Assembly: GCF_001411555.2 (NCBI RefSeq) | Contig: NC_049902.1 | Coordinates: 11,599,888-11,663,887, forward strand | From: Juglans regia | Lineage: Eukaryota > Streptophyta > Magnoliopsida > Fagales > Juglandaceae | Length of the DNA stretch: 64,000 bases | Direction: 5' to 3' | Part shown: in pieces, positions 13,739-24,414 of the stretch | Position numbering within the stretch: position 1 is the first letter of the stretch | How the letters are laid out: the number at the start of each line of letters is the position of its first letter | Made by a program: the position numbers and the translations under genes | The notes under the pieces: generated by a model | The model's input: only the letters and a program-made list of their open reading frames with translations | What the model was told of the DNA's origin: nothing | Databases searched by the model: none

Positions 13739-14358
13739 CTCCACGTCGAAGCCCAGGCTCGAGAAAAATAGAAAGGTGAAAAAAGAAGAGGCTACTATTA
13801 AAAGTACAACGTACTTCAATGATGTTAAAATTTATCGATAAATGTAAGTGAAAATTATGTCAATCTTATAAACAAACTTGTGAATTATTTATTCATTATT
13901 GGTTATTATATTATAGATCTAACTAAGCATTTACTTATTGATTTTGTTGTGAATTCATAACTAATTGTTGAAATAATAATTGTTTCTTTGATGTTTAATT
14001 ATTTATTACTTGTCATTCTGGCATCTGTTTGCTAACTATACATTTAACTAGACATGATTAAAAATGGCAAACTTGTGTCCTTCTTCCATCACTCATTTAA
14101 GTTGTGCATGCTCATTTAAATGACATTGCTTTAAGCATGTCCCCATAACAAGCTTCATGCTTGCACAAATAACATTGTTTCAATCATGTCCCTATAACGA
14201 GCTAGTGGAATTATGGAGACAATGTTAGTCAATTTTTATAATTAAAAGGCTCAACTAAAGATATTTCAGTCCTGAGACTGATAACAGATCTGATTATGGG
14301 ACAACACAATACATCCAATGATGGTGTATATAGTCCTTGGAGGATGCATACCTTGTGG
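13338..14358. other. AT-rich stretch without a gene
   Basis: Apart from the dinucleotide run at 13679-13737 I see no coding frame or recognised element. The segment next to the MITE at 14367 continues on its other side at 15035, so the two flanks were once adjacent. Confidence 0.5.
13679..13737. repeat. (AT)n microsatellite
   Basis: An uninterrupted alternating AT run of 59 bases. Such runs are highly variable in length and prone to assembly error. Confidence 0.95.
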
Positions 14359-14366
14359 TAGGAGAC

Positions 14367-14822
14367 TAGGGATGTAACTGGTCTAGTTTGGTTTAATTTT
14401 GAACAAATTTTGAAACCAAACCGGTATACACTAATTTTGAAATTTTAAAAACCGATATAGTCCAATTCATCACTAAAATTGAAACTTTTGGTCTTCTTGG
14501 TTTCGGTCCGGTTCGGTCCGATTTACTGTTTACACATGTGACACTATATAAGTTTAGTATTATAATTTTCTCAATAATAAACTTAATTGTTAGAATTTAG
14601 TATTTATTATTAACAATTACTAATTCATTAATGTTCAATTATACTAATATAGTATAAGCAGTGTCTAACTTATTAATGAAATTAATAAGCTTGAATAATA
14701 AGATTAAAATAGTATAATTAGTGTCTAATTTACATAAAATGTTATATTAATTTTATGTTATAAAATTAATAGACTTGAATAATAAGATTAGAATTTCATG
14801 TTATATTAATTAACAATTTAGC

Positions 14823-14861
<39 letters not shown>

Positions 14862-15034
14862 ATCCGGTTCGGTTTAAATCAATTTTTAAATTATGAAAAC
14901 CGATACCACACTGGTTTCAGATGTTAAGAACTGGTACCGCACCAAATTGGTTACAAACCATATTGAACCCACTAGTTCGATCCGGTCCGGTTCTACCAAT
15001 TTTCTAGTTTTTTTCTTTTTTTTTTGCATCCCTA
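14367..15034. mobile_element. hAT-type non-autonomous element (MITE)
   Basis: The termini are tagggatgtaa and ttgcatcccta (inverted). The flanking 8-bp sequences are taggagac (14359-14366) and caggagac (15035-15042), an 8-bp target duplication with one change. Short TAGGG-type termini and 8-bp duplications are the hAT signature. The 668-bp interior holds repeated 'ggttcggt(c/t)cg' words, an AT run at about 14828-14859 and no transposase frame. Confidence 0.8.
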
Positions 15035-15835
15035 CAGGAGACCAACAAGTCCTATGAGGACAACCCTAGATGATGAAGGGGAGTAAAGGGCGCACAACCC
15101 ACTTGGGGGGTAAAACCATATGTGCAGGTTACAAGATATTGTGAATAGTGATAAATCTGAAAATTTTGGGATAATGCAGTATAAAGATGAAAATTTTGGT
15201 ATTTCTTCATATGATCATGGCTCAATTATATTCAATTTCTGGTTAATAAATTGTTGGAATTAGTGGTATTAATTTATTTGGATCAAGCTCAGTTCTACAT
15301 ATTAAATGTCTATATGTCTCATGAGGAGGGGGACATGAGTGAGATTTTTCCATAGGAAGGGTAGGATTAGTATCACGGCTGTCCAGAATAGGAAATCTTG
15401 CCATGTGTAGATATGTGCCATAGTATAAAATTTCACTCATGAGGAGGGGTGCATGAATGAAATTTTTCTGGGGGCGAGAGAATAAACTATACAAGAGCAG
15501 GTGTAAAATTATCACACACAAGCATCCCTAGCCATTTTACTTTTTAAGCCAAACACCCTGTGCATGTGGTGTGTTTGGGCTTTAGAAGTTTCACGATTTC
15601 AAGCTTCAACACAGCACAATTCAGATGAGGACCCTCTACAGAGTCACTGGAACCCAAGAGAGTGAGAAAGGGAGTCATGTAAAGTTCACAACGATAAGCC
15701 TCCAAATTTCATAGGTGTGAGATGGCTTATTGTCTCTCATCAGTGGCTAACCAGGAGTACAGCTACCATATTTTTTTTTTTACTTCTTGTTTTTACCTAC
15801 TCCATGGCAAACATACAATACAAGATTATTACCAA
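15035..15835. other. Downstream flank and 3' UTR of the HemK-like gene
   Basis: No gene visible. Two related blocks 'catgaggaggggg.catga.tga.atttttc' occur at about 15316-15350 and 15436-15470. The 3' UTR of the methyltransferase gene lies in the part next to 15836; its poly-A site is not clear. Confidence 0.4.
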
Positions 15836-18800
15836 TCAAGTTTGTTGTTGACGGAATCCGATTAGAAATCGTTGAATGCCAGCAAAATCGGATACCATAT
15901 CCACATTGCAGAAGCTGCCTCTGAGATCATTTTCCAAGTACTTTATCAGACACTTGCACTGCTGCTCACCATTTGTCTACGGAAAGAATGGGAAAGAAAG
16001 AAACAACAGACAAATTAACCAGTTAAATCAAGAATAGCAACGCATAACCCAGAAGAAACATTGTAATATTTTCCTCCCAGTTGAACTTAATGACCTCCAA
16101 ACTAATAACAAGTTTGTGTTAATGCTGAGGAATCACTTTAGCTCATACATTCCTGTAAATTGAAAAACAAAGTCAAAATTGCTACAAGAACCGTATTCTT
16201 TCTTCATGGAAATCTTTAGATTATTTGTTTAACTGGTGACTAGTATGTAGCATAAGTCAGAAAAAAATGTATATAAATCAAATCCAATGTGCAAGTATAT
16301 GGAAATCTAAGGGAAACAAACATCAATCTTACTGAATGAAAGGAAGAGATCAATACATAAGACACTCAACTTTGTACTCAAGTTTCTACCTGTAAAGAGA
16401 TAATGTGATGTTTAGCTAATTTCATAACAAGAAGCAAGCCTTTATCACACACGACCACAGTTTTTCCCTTTATATATGGTCTCATGGGATTAGGGATTAC
16501 CCATTACTCGATGGGTCCCCAAATAAATCATCAGTTTTTCACCGATGGAACATGGCTCCTAAGGAGTAGAGCATACCCCCAAGACCAAGGCTCTTATCAC
16601 TTGAGCTAACCCTGAGGGGTTTCCATCAATCAACATATAAAAATTCTTTTGATCAGTAGTTGCTGACAAAAAAAGTCTTACCCTAGCACGCAGGAAATAT
16701 ACAAGAGCACCATCAAGCTAGCAAAAGGAAGAAGTGCGAGAAATTCTAGGAAAGAAGAAATTGAAAAAGCAACACTATATTGGGCCATTATCCAATGATA
16801 AAAGGGTATAAGTAAGCAAGACTTGAGCTGAGAGAGAAAAAAGAAAAGAAAAGAATGAATGAAAGACATGAGCTCTGATGACACCGACATTTTACAATCA
16901 CCGACGCAATGTTTGTTTCTTTCACTCCACAAACACCATAATTAGCATGATGGGATAATTCTACACAAAGTGTATTGTACATTGATTGTTACCAAATTAC
17001 CATTTCCCACATGTTATGAGTTCCAGCACCTGAGAAGGCATTACCCAATCTATTTTGTAGATTTTGAAGCCTCAATTATTACCAAAAATAAAAAATAAAA
17101 CAATTTGGTATCACGATCATCTGACTTCTGCAATTTGAATCCTAGGTATTAGAAGATCCATACCTCGAAAATGAAAAATCCACCGGGTTTCAACATTGAA
17201 GCAGCCCCATTGCAAAGATGAAAAATATAATCCATGCCAGTGAGACCACCATCTAATGCAAGCTTCGGTTCATGTCTACAAACTTCAGCTTGTAGCCCAG
17301 AAATATTGTCACTTGGTATGTACGGTGGATTACTTACAATACCTGCAATGTTTCCTTCCACATCCTTCAATGGTTCGAACCATGATCCTTGCCTTAATTC
17401 AATTATATCCTGAGTGGTTTGTTCAAAGTAGAGCATTATTCTTTGGGAAAGAGAAGGAGAAAGGATGAGCTAATAAAATTATGAAACTTTAATTTGTAAC
17501 CAACATACTTCCAACTTCTTGTGATAAAATAAAATTTATTTCATCAAGAGGCTTTCTTCCATGTATAAAAAGCATCTATACCGACAATACATTCTTCACA
17601 AACCAAAGCAACTATCTCTTTAATCTCAATATTTGTTGTAATCTAATTTATAATTCGAGATATATTTTAATTGTCTCAAGTCTCAACACAATGCCTTTCA
17701 AGAAAATGGAGAAACTCTATATCTTAGCCACCTTATATTCCATCTTGGGGAGGAAGAGGAGAAATAAGGCATTTTTTTGGATGAAAAATATTTCATTAAC
17801 TAGAAGCAAGTTCTGCTAATACATCAACCCTGGTACTCACAGGCACCTGCTCCATGTCAACAATTGCATCTATACATTGCAATAGATTCTTAGCTAAATT
17901 ATAAGCAACTCTATTAGCATCCATAGGCACATGTGCAGCCTGCCACTTGTAGTGTTGAAGAATCTGCTTTGCTTCCTCTATGAAATATACACTCATTTTT
18001 TTTTTTATTGGCATTGGGTGTCTGAGAACATAGTCATGACTCCGAGGGTGCATAGGCCCTCGGCAATGAGTTTCCTACAAGTACACTTCAGGTAATTCAA
18101 GAGGAAGTTCCTCCAGTCCGATGGCTCCGAAAATTGTTTGCACCTGAGAGGATTCAAACCTTAGACCTCGAGGGAGCACACTACCAAGACCAAGGCCTTT
18201 ACCACTTGAGCCAACTCCTAGAGGTTATTAAATATAATACTCATGTTTTCAGCCAGATTATTAATTCCATTAACTACCTCTATGGAATCACCCCCTAGGA
18301 TTACACTTGATAGTTGCAGGTCCCTGCAAAAAAATATAGCTTGAAAAGGAAGCATTATTTATAACTACTGAAGGAACATTATTGACCATTTATTACAGAG
18401 TCCAAAACTTTGGACATTAATGTCTTTAGCAATGTCTAAATTGTTTCCACTAGTTAATTCAATACCTAACAGATTCTCCCAAAAGCGTTTGCTAGGACAA
18501 TGTCTGAGGTTAGCCTGCTTATTGTTCTCCAAAGTTCTTTTTGTATTTAGGCACTTTGGACACTGACCTGTCAATGTACTTATCGATTCAAGATTATAAC
18601 CTCATAATCTTAAAACGACTCATTATCCTTTGTCCTCAGCTTGTATTTAGATGTTTCCGTTTGTATTCTTCCTGCGTACTTGGGCTATGCCTATTTTCTT
18701 GCCTTAATAAAACTCTTATTACTTATATATAAAAAAATAGATTATGAGGATGACAAATGTATGCTAGTATATTTAATTTGTGATGCAAGACCCTCCAATA

Positions 18801-20039
18801 CTACATGAACGCTCAAAAGAATTCACATTACAGCATGATAACTAAATTAAGGCTGTGGTTTGATATAACAAGATCGATTGGTGGTGAAGGTATGGTAAAA
18901 CAGAAAATTGGGAATGTAGATAAAAGTATTGCCTCACTCCCATTAAAGCATAATTTTTGAGTTTGAATTCATGAGCTTACCCTCCACCCCACTCTAATGG
19001 GAGGAGGAACTGCTGTTTAAATAGCAACTCACTATCATTAAAGTGTAATCTTTTAGGAGATCTCACAAGATGCAATACTAATACCTTCAAAAGAAACAAT
19101 AGTGACAGTTTTGCATCAACTAGATTACTTAATGATCTGAAATTGAGGCCATATTTCACCTTCTATGTTGTATAAATAATCTAATAGAAGAAAATTAGTA
19201 ACTTCAGGAATTTGATCTCCATGCAGAACAATGGGATGAATGCCAGCATTTTGATAGGGAGTTTTCATGTGAAATTGTTGGACTTGATAACCGTTTATTA
19301 GAATGATAAATTTACTAACCTGCAAACCATACCTCTGCAAATTAAAAGCCGCCACAGACAGGGCGATCGGGTTCAAATCTGTTGCAATAACCATCCCACG
19401 ACTCCCCAGAATCCTTCCAATTCCAACAGCAAGTGCACCACTTCCAGTACCCAAATCTGCCCACAACCCTTCTCTTAAATCTTCATTTTCTGAAACCACA
19501 TCAGCCACCAAGTCAACAATGAGTTCAGTCTCAGGTCTTGGAATCAAAACCCCTTCTTGGACGCTTAACACCAAGTCCCTCCAATGCTCACACCCAACTA
19601 TGTACTGAAAAGGCTTCCTCTCTTCAATCCGCTGCTTCCACATATTGTAAAGATCCTCTACGCAGGCCCTTAATCTTACACTTCTTTTACCGTTTTCAAT
19701 ACTCATTTGCGAAAGTACTGAGTCTTCAATTGTATCTTCCACGAGCCACTTAAGCTCCCTGCACAACAGGCTGGAATCAGGGCCATTGTCACTGTCCAGG
19801 AACGTTGTCCCAACTGAAGAAGCAAGGCGTTTGGCCCAATCATGCCACTTTTGGAGGTCAGAAACGGTCGCTGAATGCATTGGTGGTCTTAGAAAGAGCG
19901 GAATTTGAGGTTTTAAAGATGTATGCGAGGATGACAATGAAGAAGAGTAGAGGGGCCGATGGAGATTGGTACAAAGAGAGGATTTAATAAAAGTCGAGAA
20001 ATTAGAGGGACAACATGCACGTGTGAAGTTTAGCTTCAT
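15836..20039 (-). CDS. HEMK: HemK/PrmC-type peptide-chain release factor N5-glutamine methyltransferase
   Basis: Uses S-adenosylmethionine to methylate the glutamine of the GGQ motif in class I release factors, tuning translation termination (family knowledge). Exons on the minus strand are 20039-19320 (240 codons), 17409-17164 (82) and 15976-15836 (46 plus stop), all phase 0 with GT-AG borders, giving 368 aa. Residues 1-60 are Ser-rich and lack acidic residues, so an organellar transit peptide is likely and the substrate would be a plastid or mitochondrial release factor. An N-terminal substrate-binding domain follows (about 60-165; QYIVG at 145-149, IPRPETE at 166-172). The Rossmann fold has DLGTGSG at 195-201 and the diagnostic NPPY at 267-270. 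The end FAGIQRF...GFR is the usual C-terminus. Intron 1 (1,910 bp) is loaded with LINE and SINE sequence; intron 2 holds a SINE-like copy. An in-frame Met at residue 54 is a less likely start. Confidence 0.93.
16445..16625 (-). mobile_element. SINE-like tRNA-derived sequence in intron 2
   Basis: The minus strand begins cctcagggttagctcaagtg, then 'ataagagccttggtcttggggg', close to the 5' tRNA-like part of the better SINE at 17997-18225 (ggagttggctcaagtgg ... ccttggtcttgg). The B-box is degraded and the 3' end is not clear. Confidence 0.45.
17771..18500 (-). pseudogene. LINE RNase H remnant in intron 1
   Basis: On the minus strand the RNase H-like tail is readable: EEAKQILQHYKWQAAHVP, DANRVAYNLAKNLLQ and VDVLAELASS, ending with 'ttaatgaaatatttttcatcc' and an A-run at about 17777-17771. 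Upstream the pieces FFAGTCNYQV and EVVN..I-like remains lie at 18250-18360. 5' truncated, interrupted by a SINE at 17997-18225. It lies in the same orientation as the host gene. Confidence 0.7.
17997..18225 (-). mobile_element. tRNA-derived SINE inserted in the LINE remnant
   Basis: The minus strand reads cctctaggagttggctcaag (A-box region) and later ggtttgaatcc, a near-exact B-box, then a tRNA-unrelated body and a terminal A-run (plus strand T-run 17997-18006). The flanks 17979-17996 and 18226-18244 are an imperfect 18/19-bp target duplication (tatgaaatatacactcat / tattaaatataatactcat). RNA polymerase III promoter boxes, A-tail and duplication length all fit a SINE. Confidence 0.75.
18640..18743 (+). 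mobile_element. LINE 3' tail fragment
   Basis: 'tgtattcttcctgcgtactt gggctatgcc ... ttaataaaactcttattactt' followed by an A-rich end resembles the 3' terminal region of plant L1 elements, as also seen in antisense at 6035-6100. Only the tail remains. Confidence 0.45.
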
Positions 20040-20081
20040 TCTTGGGCAATGAAAATGGCAGAAAACTCGGGTACCTCAATT

Positions 20082-20093
20082 CTATAATCCCAT
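20082..20093 (-). other. Short upstream ORF in the HemK leader
   Basis: ATG GGA TTA TAG lies 43 nt before the HemK start codon, in the part of the leader that follows the proposed 5'-UTR acceptor. A three-codon uORF could lower initiation at the main ATG. Confidence 0.4.
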
Positions 20094-20102
20094 GCTTCGA
20101 CC

Positions 20103-20639
20103 CTGATAAAAAGACAAAAACATTAGCATTATCATCCATTAATTCCTAAGCTGCCCTCATTAAAAATAAATAAATCTGGACCCAGTTTAAACCCCGTTAA
20201 TAATGCCTCTGTAGAAGAAAGCAAGGGGCTTTCTCCGAATTTCCAGGCTTTTAAAGACCCAGTTTTTACCCCCTTTTTTTTTAACTCATGAGGTTTCGTG
20301 GCTATTCCCCATTTTCTAAGCAAGCAAACAAAAGGCTTAATAAAGAAAGAACACGAACGGAACATGGAAAAATCCATAACCAGTTAAGCAGAGCTCCTCG
20401 CTTCTCTTGCTGTCCTTAGATTCGGTCTTCCGTTCGTGCGTGAAATAGATAGGCGAGAGAAAATGGGAGGGAGAATGAGATAAAACTGGCGTTACAAGAG
20501 GGCGGGGGAATTATGTAGGCACCCCACGCTGGGCCTGGTAGTCGCCCGGACCACGAGCATTTCGACCCGGCGACGAGAAGGATTCTGTTATACTGGGATA
20601 TGGACAGAGAGAGAAATAGAGAGATTCGGCTACACTTAC
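20103..20639 (-). other. Probable 5'-UTR intron of the HemK-like gene
   Basis: Donor ctg|gtaagtg at 20640/20639 and acceptor tttttatcag| at 20103, with a 'ctaat' branch-like site 16-20 nt upstream of it. The strength of both sites and the CT-rich exon before the donor support splicing. Open frames in this segment (20132-20377, 20416-20781) are not conserved-looking. Confidence 0.5.
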
Positions 20640-20730
20640 CAGAATGAAGCGAAGGAGGCTGGAGCCGGTAACGGGAAGGAGGAGACGGGCAGAGAGAGAG
20701 AGAGAGAGAGGAGGGTGCTAGCTGCCTCGT
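20640..20730 (-). other. Probable non-coding first exon of the HemK-like gene
   Basis: On the minus strand this is pyrimidine-rich, with a CT dinucleotide run at about 20694-20711, typical of plant leaders, and ends at a strong donor. The 5' end is placed about 30 nt after the TATA-like element. Confidence 0.45.
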
Positions 20731-20758
20731 GGAGTGGTTCGTGAGGGTAAGGCAGAGG

Positions 20759-20766
20759 ATATAAAT
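20759..20766 (-). promoter_or_regulatory. TATA-like box of the HemK-like gene
   Basis: atttatat on the minus strand, about 30 nt upstream of the CT-rich leader. The upstream flank to 21180 is plain AT-rich sequence. Confidence 0.4.
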
Positions 20767-20769
20767 TTC

Positions 20770-21186
20770 AGAGCACCACATTTTTTTAAATTTTTGAACT
20801 TTTTAATATTTTTTTAATTTATTTTTTTAAAACTAATTTAATTCTCCTATCTATTATTCATATATTAAATATTAGATAAAAAAAAATTAAAAAAATATAG
20901 TATAAAGATTATGTAAATAGTTGAAAGTTGTATAATTTTTTCTAAATTTCAAGCAGGTTAGTTCCGTAACGAGTGATTTTTATTACGCAATGTAAGAAAC
21001 ATTTTATTTTATCTTTAAGATTTAAATTTTTAAATATTTTTATTAAATTAAATTATATCATATAAAATTTTTATTAGAGAATCAAAGTTGCTACAAGATG
21101 CTACTTTTATCATGTATTTTCTAATAGGATTGCTCGTATTTTAAGATCCTTTTTAATAAATATTATATAGTTTAGACTACAAATAA
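20770..21186. other. AT-rich promoter-side flank, no gene seen
   Basis: Low-complexity A/T sequence between the HemK promoter and the LINE fragment at 21187. Nothing recognisable on either strand. Confidence 0.5.
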
Positions 21187-21790
21187 TGTGTCATCTTCAT
21201 ACTTATGGATGGTGAATTGTATTGAAGCTTTCTTACTGACAAGGAAACAGGAGATCTCCACATCAATTCTACAATGGTCAATACGTCTCTAAGGAGAGGA
21301 GAGTTTTGCTTGATTGCTGGAGTTATTGTTGATAAGACTATTTATAGAAAGAGATGTCATCCAACAAACCATGAACAGACGTGTTAACATGATTGATGCT
21401 AACCATTTCTTGATAGGTTTTAAAACAGAGGAAAATAAGAATAGGGTAAATAGGTGATCGAAGACCCTGGTTGTTTTGATAAATTCTTGTTATGAAGGGC
21501 TTATGATATTTGTCTAGAGAAAGAAGCTTTTTGGATCCAAGTTTACAACTTGTCACTTGGTTGCATGACAAGGGAAATAGAAGAGTGTATTGGAGGACTG
21601 CTAGTGCTGGGGATGTGGAGATGGCCAATGTTGATGAGGATGGCCTTGGTTTGAGCAAATTCCTACTTGTAAAGGTCTGGTTGAATATTACAAAGCCATG
21701 TCTAGAGGTAAAATGCTAGCTTTTGGATGGTAAGCAAATATTGGCAGTTGGCTCTTTCACATATAAAATTTGAAAGAGCGTTTTAGAGGT
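21187..21790 (+). pseudogene. LINE ORF1 (DUF4283-type) remnant
   Basis: The plus strand gives EKEAFWIQVYNLSLGCMTRE at about 21515-21574, then after a frameshift GDVEMANVDEDGLGLSKFLL, WLNITKP and KMLAFGW. These follow the order of the RNA-binding ORF1 of plant L1 elements (FWVQVHNLPL..., DVDEDGLG, DITKPL). The upstream part contains stops. The zinc knuckle is missing, since the MITE at 21828 starts soon after. Confidence 0.65.
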
Positions 21791-21827
21791 CAAGAAGGAA
21801 AATAAGAATAGGGTAAAGAGTTTTTTA

Positions 21828-22297
21828 GAGCATTGACAATGGTCTAACCAAAGCTAGAGCCAAAATTTGCCTAAAACTGCATGTTTTGCCTAAAGCCCAA
21901 ACTTGGGAGCTCCACATATGAGCTATAGTAAATAGAAACATTTCTCCATTTTTGGCTAAATACTGTTCATAGCTAAAACACATATTTTATTTCTATCTCC
22001 AATTATTAATTAACATTGTCAATAATAATATTAATAAAGTGATTTTGTGCATGGTTATTAATATTGCTATATCTAATCATTAATTAACAAATGGTTAGTG
22101 TAATTGTAAAATATGAAAAAATATTTTTAAAAAAAATATTATTATTAAAAAATATTATTATATTAATATTTTGGCTAATATATGGATAGTCTAATGTGAA
22201 GTTATCTGTTGAATAGCTTTGGTTTTAAGTAAAACATATAGTTTCAGATAAATTTTAGTTTTCACTTTGATTTTGGTTGGACCATTACCAATACGTC
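21828..22297. mobile_element. MITE, 'gagcattg' family
   Basis: Left end gagcattgacaatggtctaa; reverse complement of the right end gacgtattggtaatggtcca: about 80% identity over 24 bp. 470 bp, AT-rich interior with 'gatagtctaatgtgaag'. No transposase frame, no sure target duplication. Confidence 0.55.
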
Positions 22298-22344
22298 CCA
22301 CATTTTGTTTTCGGTGTAGTATTATTAGACACAGAAGAGGTGTT

Positions 22345-22375
22345 TGCCAATATTGATTGACTATAGCGTTATCAG
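22345..22375. repeat. 31-bp direct repeat, left copy
   Basis: tgccaatattgattgact... matches 22941-22971 with one mismatch by eye. It flanks the GC-rich block. Each copy also lies near an 'attattagacaca' word (22321-22333 and 22978-22990), in mirrored order around the block. Confidence 0.85.
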
Positions 22376-22940
22376 CCATAGGTAGGGGTGCTACCCGCAT
22401 GGTGCGGGGCGGGGGCACCCCCTCCCCGCCCCCCGCCCCGCACCATGCGGGTGATGGGGGTTTTTCCCCCGCACCCCGCCCCCGGGAGGCGGGGGCGGGG
22501 TCCCCCGCCCCGGTGCCGGGGGGCGGGGGAAAAACCCCCATCCGCCCCGCCCCCCGCATTATATTAAAAAAAAAATTTTTTTGGTCTAAAAATATTTTTT
22601 TAGACCAAAATTATAATATAATTTAAATAATAAATTAAAATTTATAAATATAAAAAAAATTTAAACTCATTAGAGTTAGATTTTGGATTGATTTGGCCTC
22701 CTAGGCCAAAGCAATCCAATGACTTGAATATAATTTTAAGTCTTTTATATATTGTGTATATTTATATCCAATATATTTATTTAATATATATAAATAAATT
22801 TTTTTTTTTTAATGTGGGGGGTAGGGGGCCCTAGGGTCATCGCTTAGCCGCCCCGCTATGCTTCTCTGGGCCTCAGGACCGCTACTGAGGGCGAGGTTAG
22901 CATGCTGCGAGTGAGCGGCCGAGAGTAGGGGGGCAGCCAT
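22376..22940. mobile_element. GC-rich inserted block of unknown class
   Basis: A sharp composition change: 22380-22556 is nearly all G and C with nested hairpins, 22560-22830 is AT-rich with a palindrome around ggtctaaaaa / tttttagacc (about 22578-22606), and 22815-22935 is GC-rich again. A 31-bp direct repeat bounds it. The left edge (taggggtgctaccc) resembles hAT-type ends, but the right edge (gggggcagccat) is not its complement, so the class is open. Confidence 0.45.
22394..22451. repeat. Perfect 22-bp GC-rich hairpin
   Basis: 22394-22415 is the exact reverse complement of 22430-22451 with a 14-nt loop. A second perfect 20-bp pair follows: 22453-22472 with 22523-22542. Confidence 0.85.
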
Positions 22941-22971
22941 TGCCAATATTGATTGACAATAGCGTTATCAG
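22941..22971. repeat. 31-bp direct repeat, right copy
   Basis: Partner of 22345-22375, one mismatch (c to a). Longer than any DNA-transposon target duplication and therefore more like a segmental or retroposition-related duplication. Confidence 0.85.
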
Positions 22972-23136
22972 TTTGCAATTATTAGACACAAGAGAGTCCA
23001 TGGCAATTCGAGCAGCTAACTACCTCCAAGGACATAGAACTTTTGAATAAACTTCGAGATGATTGTTTTATTGACAATTTTCAGTTAAATATAAATGCAA
23101 ACTCCCAAGCTAGACTCCACAATTAACTACTACTAA

Positions 23137-24004
23137 TGGAGAGGGTAAAAAGGTCCAGCCCAAGAGTTCAAGGCCCAACGGGCTAAAGGAGGCCCATTAG
23201 TTTGGTAAAACAAAGATAACAGCCTTTGATGGGCTCATCCCACAAATAATAGGTTCGTTTGGCCCCGCCCAAGAGTAATGAGACATCGATAGAAGTGGCT
23301 AGGGGTGATGTGTGTCGACCTGCCAGCCGCCTTGAATCATCACTAGCACGTGGCTACTAGGAAACCTGTAGGAGAAGCTATAACCACCATTCCTTTGGAG
23401 AAAGAAAAGTGGGTGCCACCCAGACAGGTCGAGGGGACGCAAACTCCTCAAGTCTCTAGAAAACAGTTGCTAAGAAGCGTGCAAAAGAGGTAACCATGAC
23501 TCATACGTTCGGGAAAGAAAGGTGGGCATTGCTATAGTAGGCTGAGAAGCCAACAAAATGATGATGATGAAACAACAACTGTGGGGATGCGTGCCAAAAG
23601 AGAAACTGCGGCTCTCTTCTTGAAAACTGAGAGATGGGACTCGTTGGCCCTGATTGAGAGGGCTCCGAGATGTAAGTCAGAGCCCAATGCTGCATTAATA
23701 ATTTCCTTTAGGGTAACTAATTCACGTGCTAGAAGCATGGGGGATGATGGGATAGCTCCTTGGAAATGGAAGCCAATGATACCTTAACCTAATATAAAAG
23801 CCAACTCAAGGTATATTCAAACTTACAAAATTTGAGTGCAAAGAAAATACTTCCTAAAAAGGAAACTAACTTAAGTATCGTAGGGTCCCCTGACTATCCC
23901 CGTGCTCCCCTCTATATTTGTATGGTTGAAAGTCCCTTGGTCCACCCCTTGGTTGCCCAAGGAGATCTCTTGGTACATACGAAACACGTCCAAAACGACT
24001 GACA
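23137..24004 (+). mobile_element. Lone LTR-like segment related to the 8039/12736 LTRs
   Basis: Starts tggagagggtaaaaaggtcc and includes 'aaggaggcccattag', which parallels 'aaggaggccatcactag' in the 12736 LTR. A promoter-like 'aatataaaagcc' lies at about 23793 and the end is near 'acgactgaca'. No second copy or interior is found, so it may be a solo LTR. Flanking duplication not seen. Open frames inside are accidental. Confidence 0.4.
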
Positions 24005-24010
24005 CAAAAA

Positions 24011-24141
24011 GATCTTACAAAAATAAATCCACAAACCGACGTGAGTTTATATAATACGTTAGATCTATTTGTAGTAATAACTTTACAATTTAACGTACCA
24101 TATCAAGTCACGTCAGTTTATAAATATACTTTTGTGTGATC
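24011..24141. mobile_element. Short near-palindromic MITE
   Basis: The left half (gatcttacaaaaataaatcc ... ccgacgtgagtttatataatacgtta) and the reverse complement of the right half (gatcacacaaaagtatattt ... ctgacgtgacttgatatggtacgtta) match over about 50 bp, so the 131-bp element can fold almost completely. Confidence 0.6.
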
Positions 24142-24414
24142 TCTTCATGACTAAAGGACTTCTATTAAAAAAACACCACTTAGCCCATTCAACTGAGAGA
24201 CTCCACTGACAACCTACTAATTGAAACTTAAGGCCCATCTATTCATATAATGTCCCATTACAACTAAAATAAAAACCCATAACATAATAGATAATATGCA
24301 AGAGACATTCTTGATCCTACTAACTTAACTAAAGGCATAGCTGAATAAAATAATGTCAATAAACACATGTAAACTACTTGAAGACTTGATAGACACAAAT
24401 AAGCTCATAACACT

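Noticed and set aside
17256..17468. Plus-strand 70-codon frame
   Set aside because: Antisense shadow of exon 2 of the HemK-like gene.
18100..18225. tRNA gene on the minus strand (A and B boxes present)
   Set aside because: No cloverleaf can be formed, and the sequence continues into a SINE body with an A-tail and target duplication.
20132..20781. Short genes upstream of HemK
   Set aside because: The segment fits a CT-rich leader exon and its intron better; the frames lack motifs and cross the strong donor at 20639.
22191..22626. Pro/Gly-rich frames of 122 and 89 codons
   Set aside because: Both arise from the GC-rich hairpin block and are antisense to each other.
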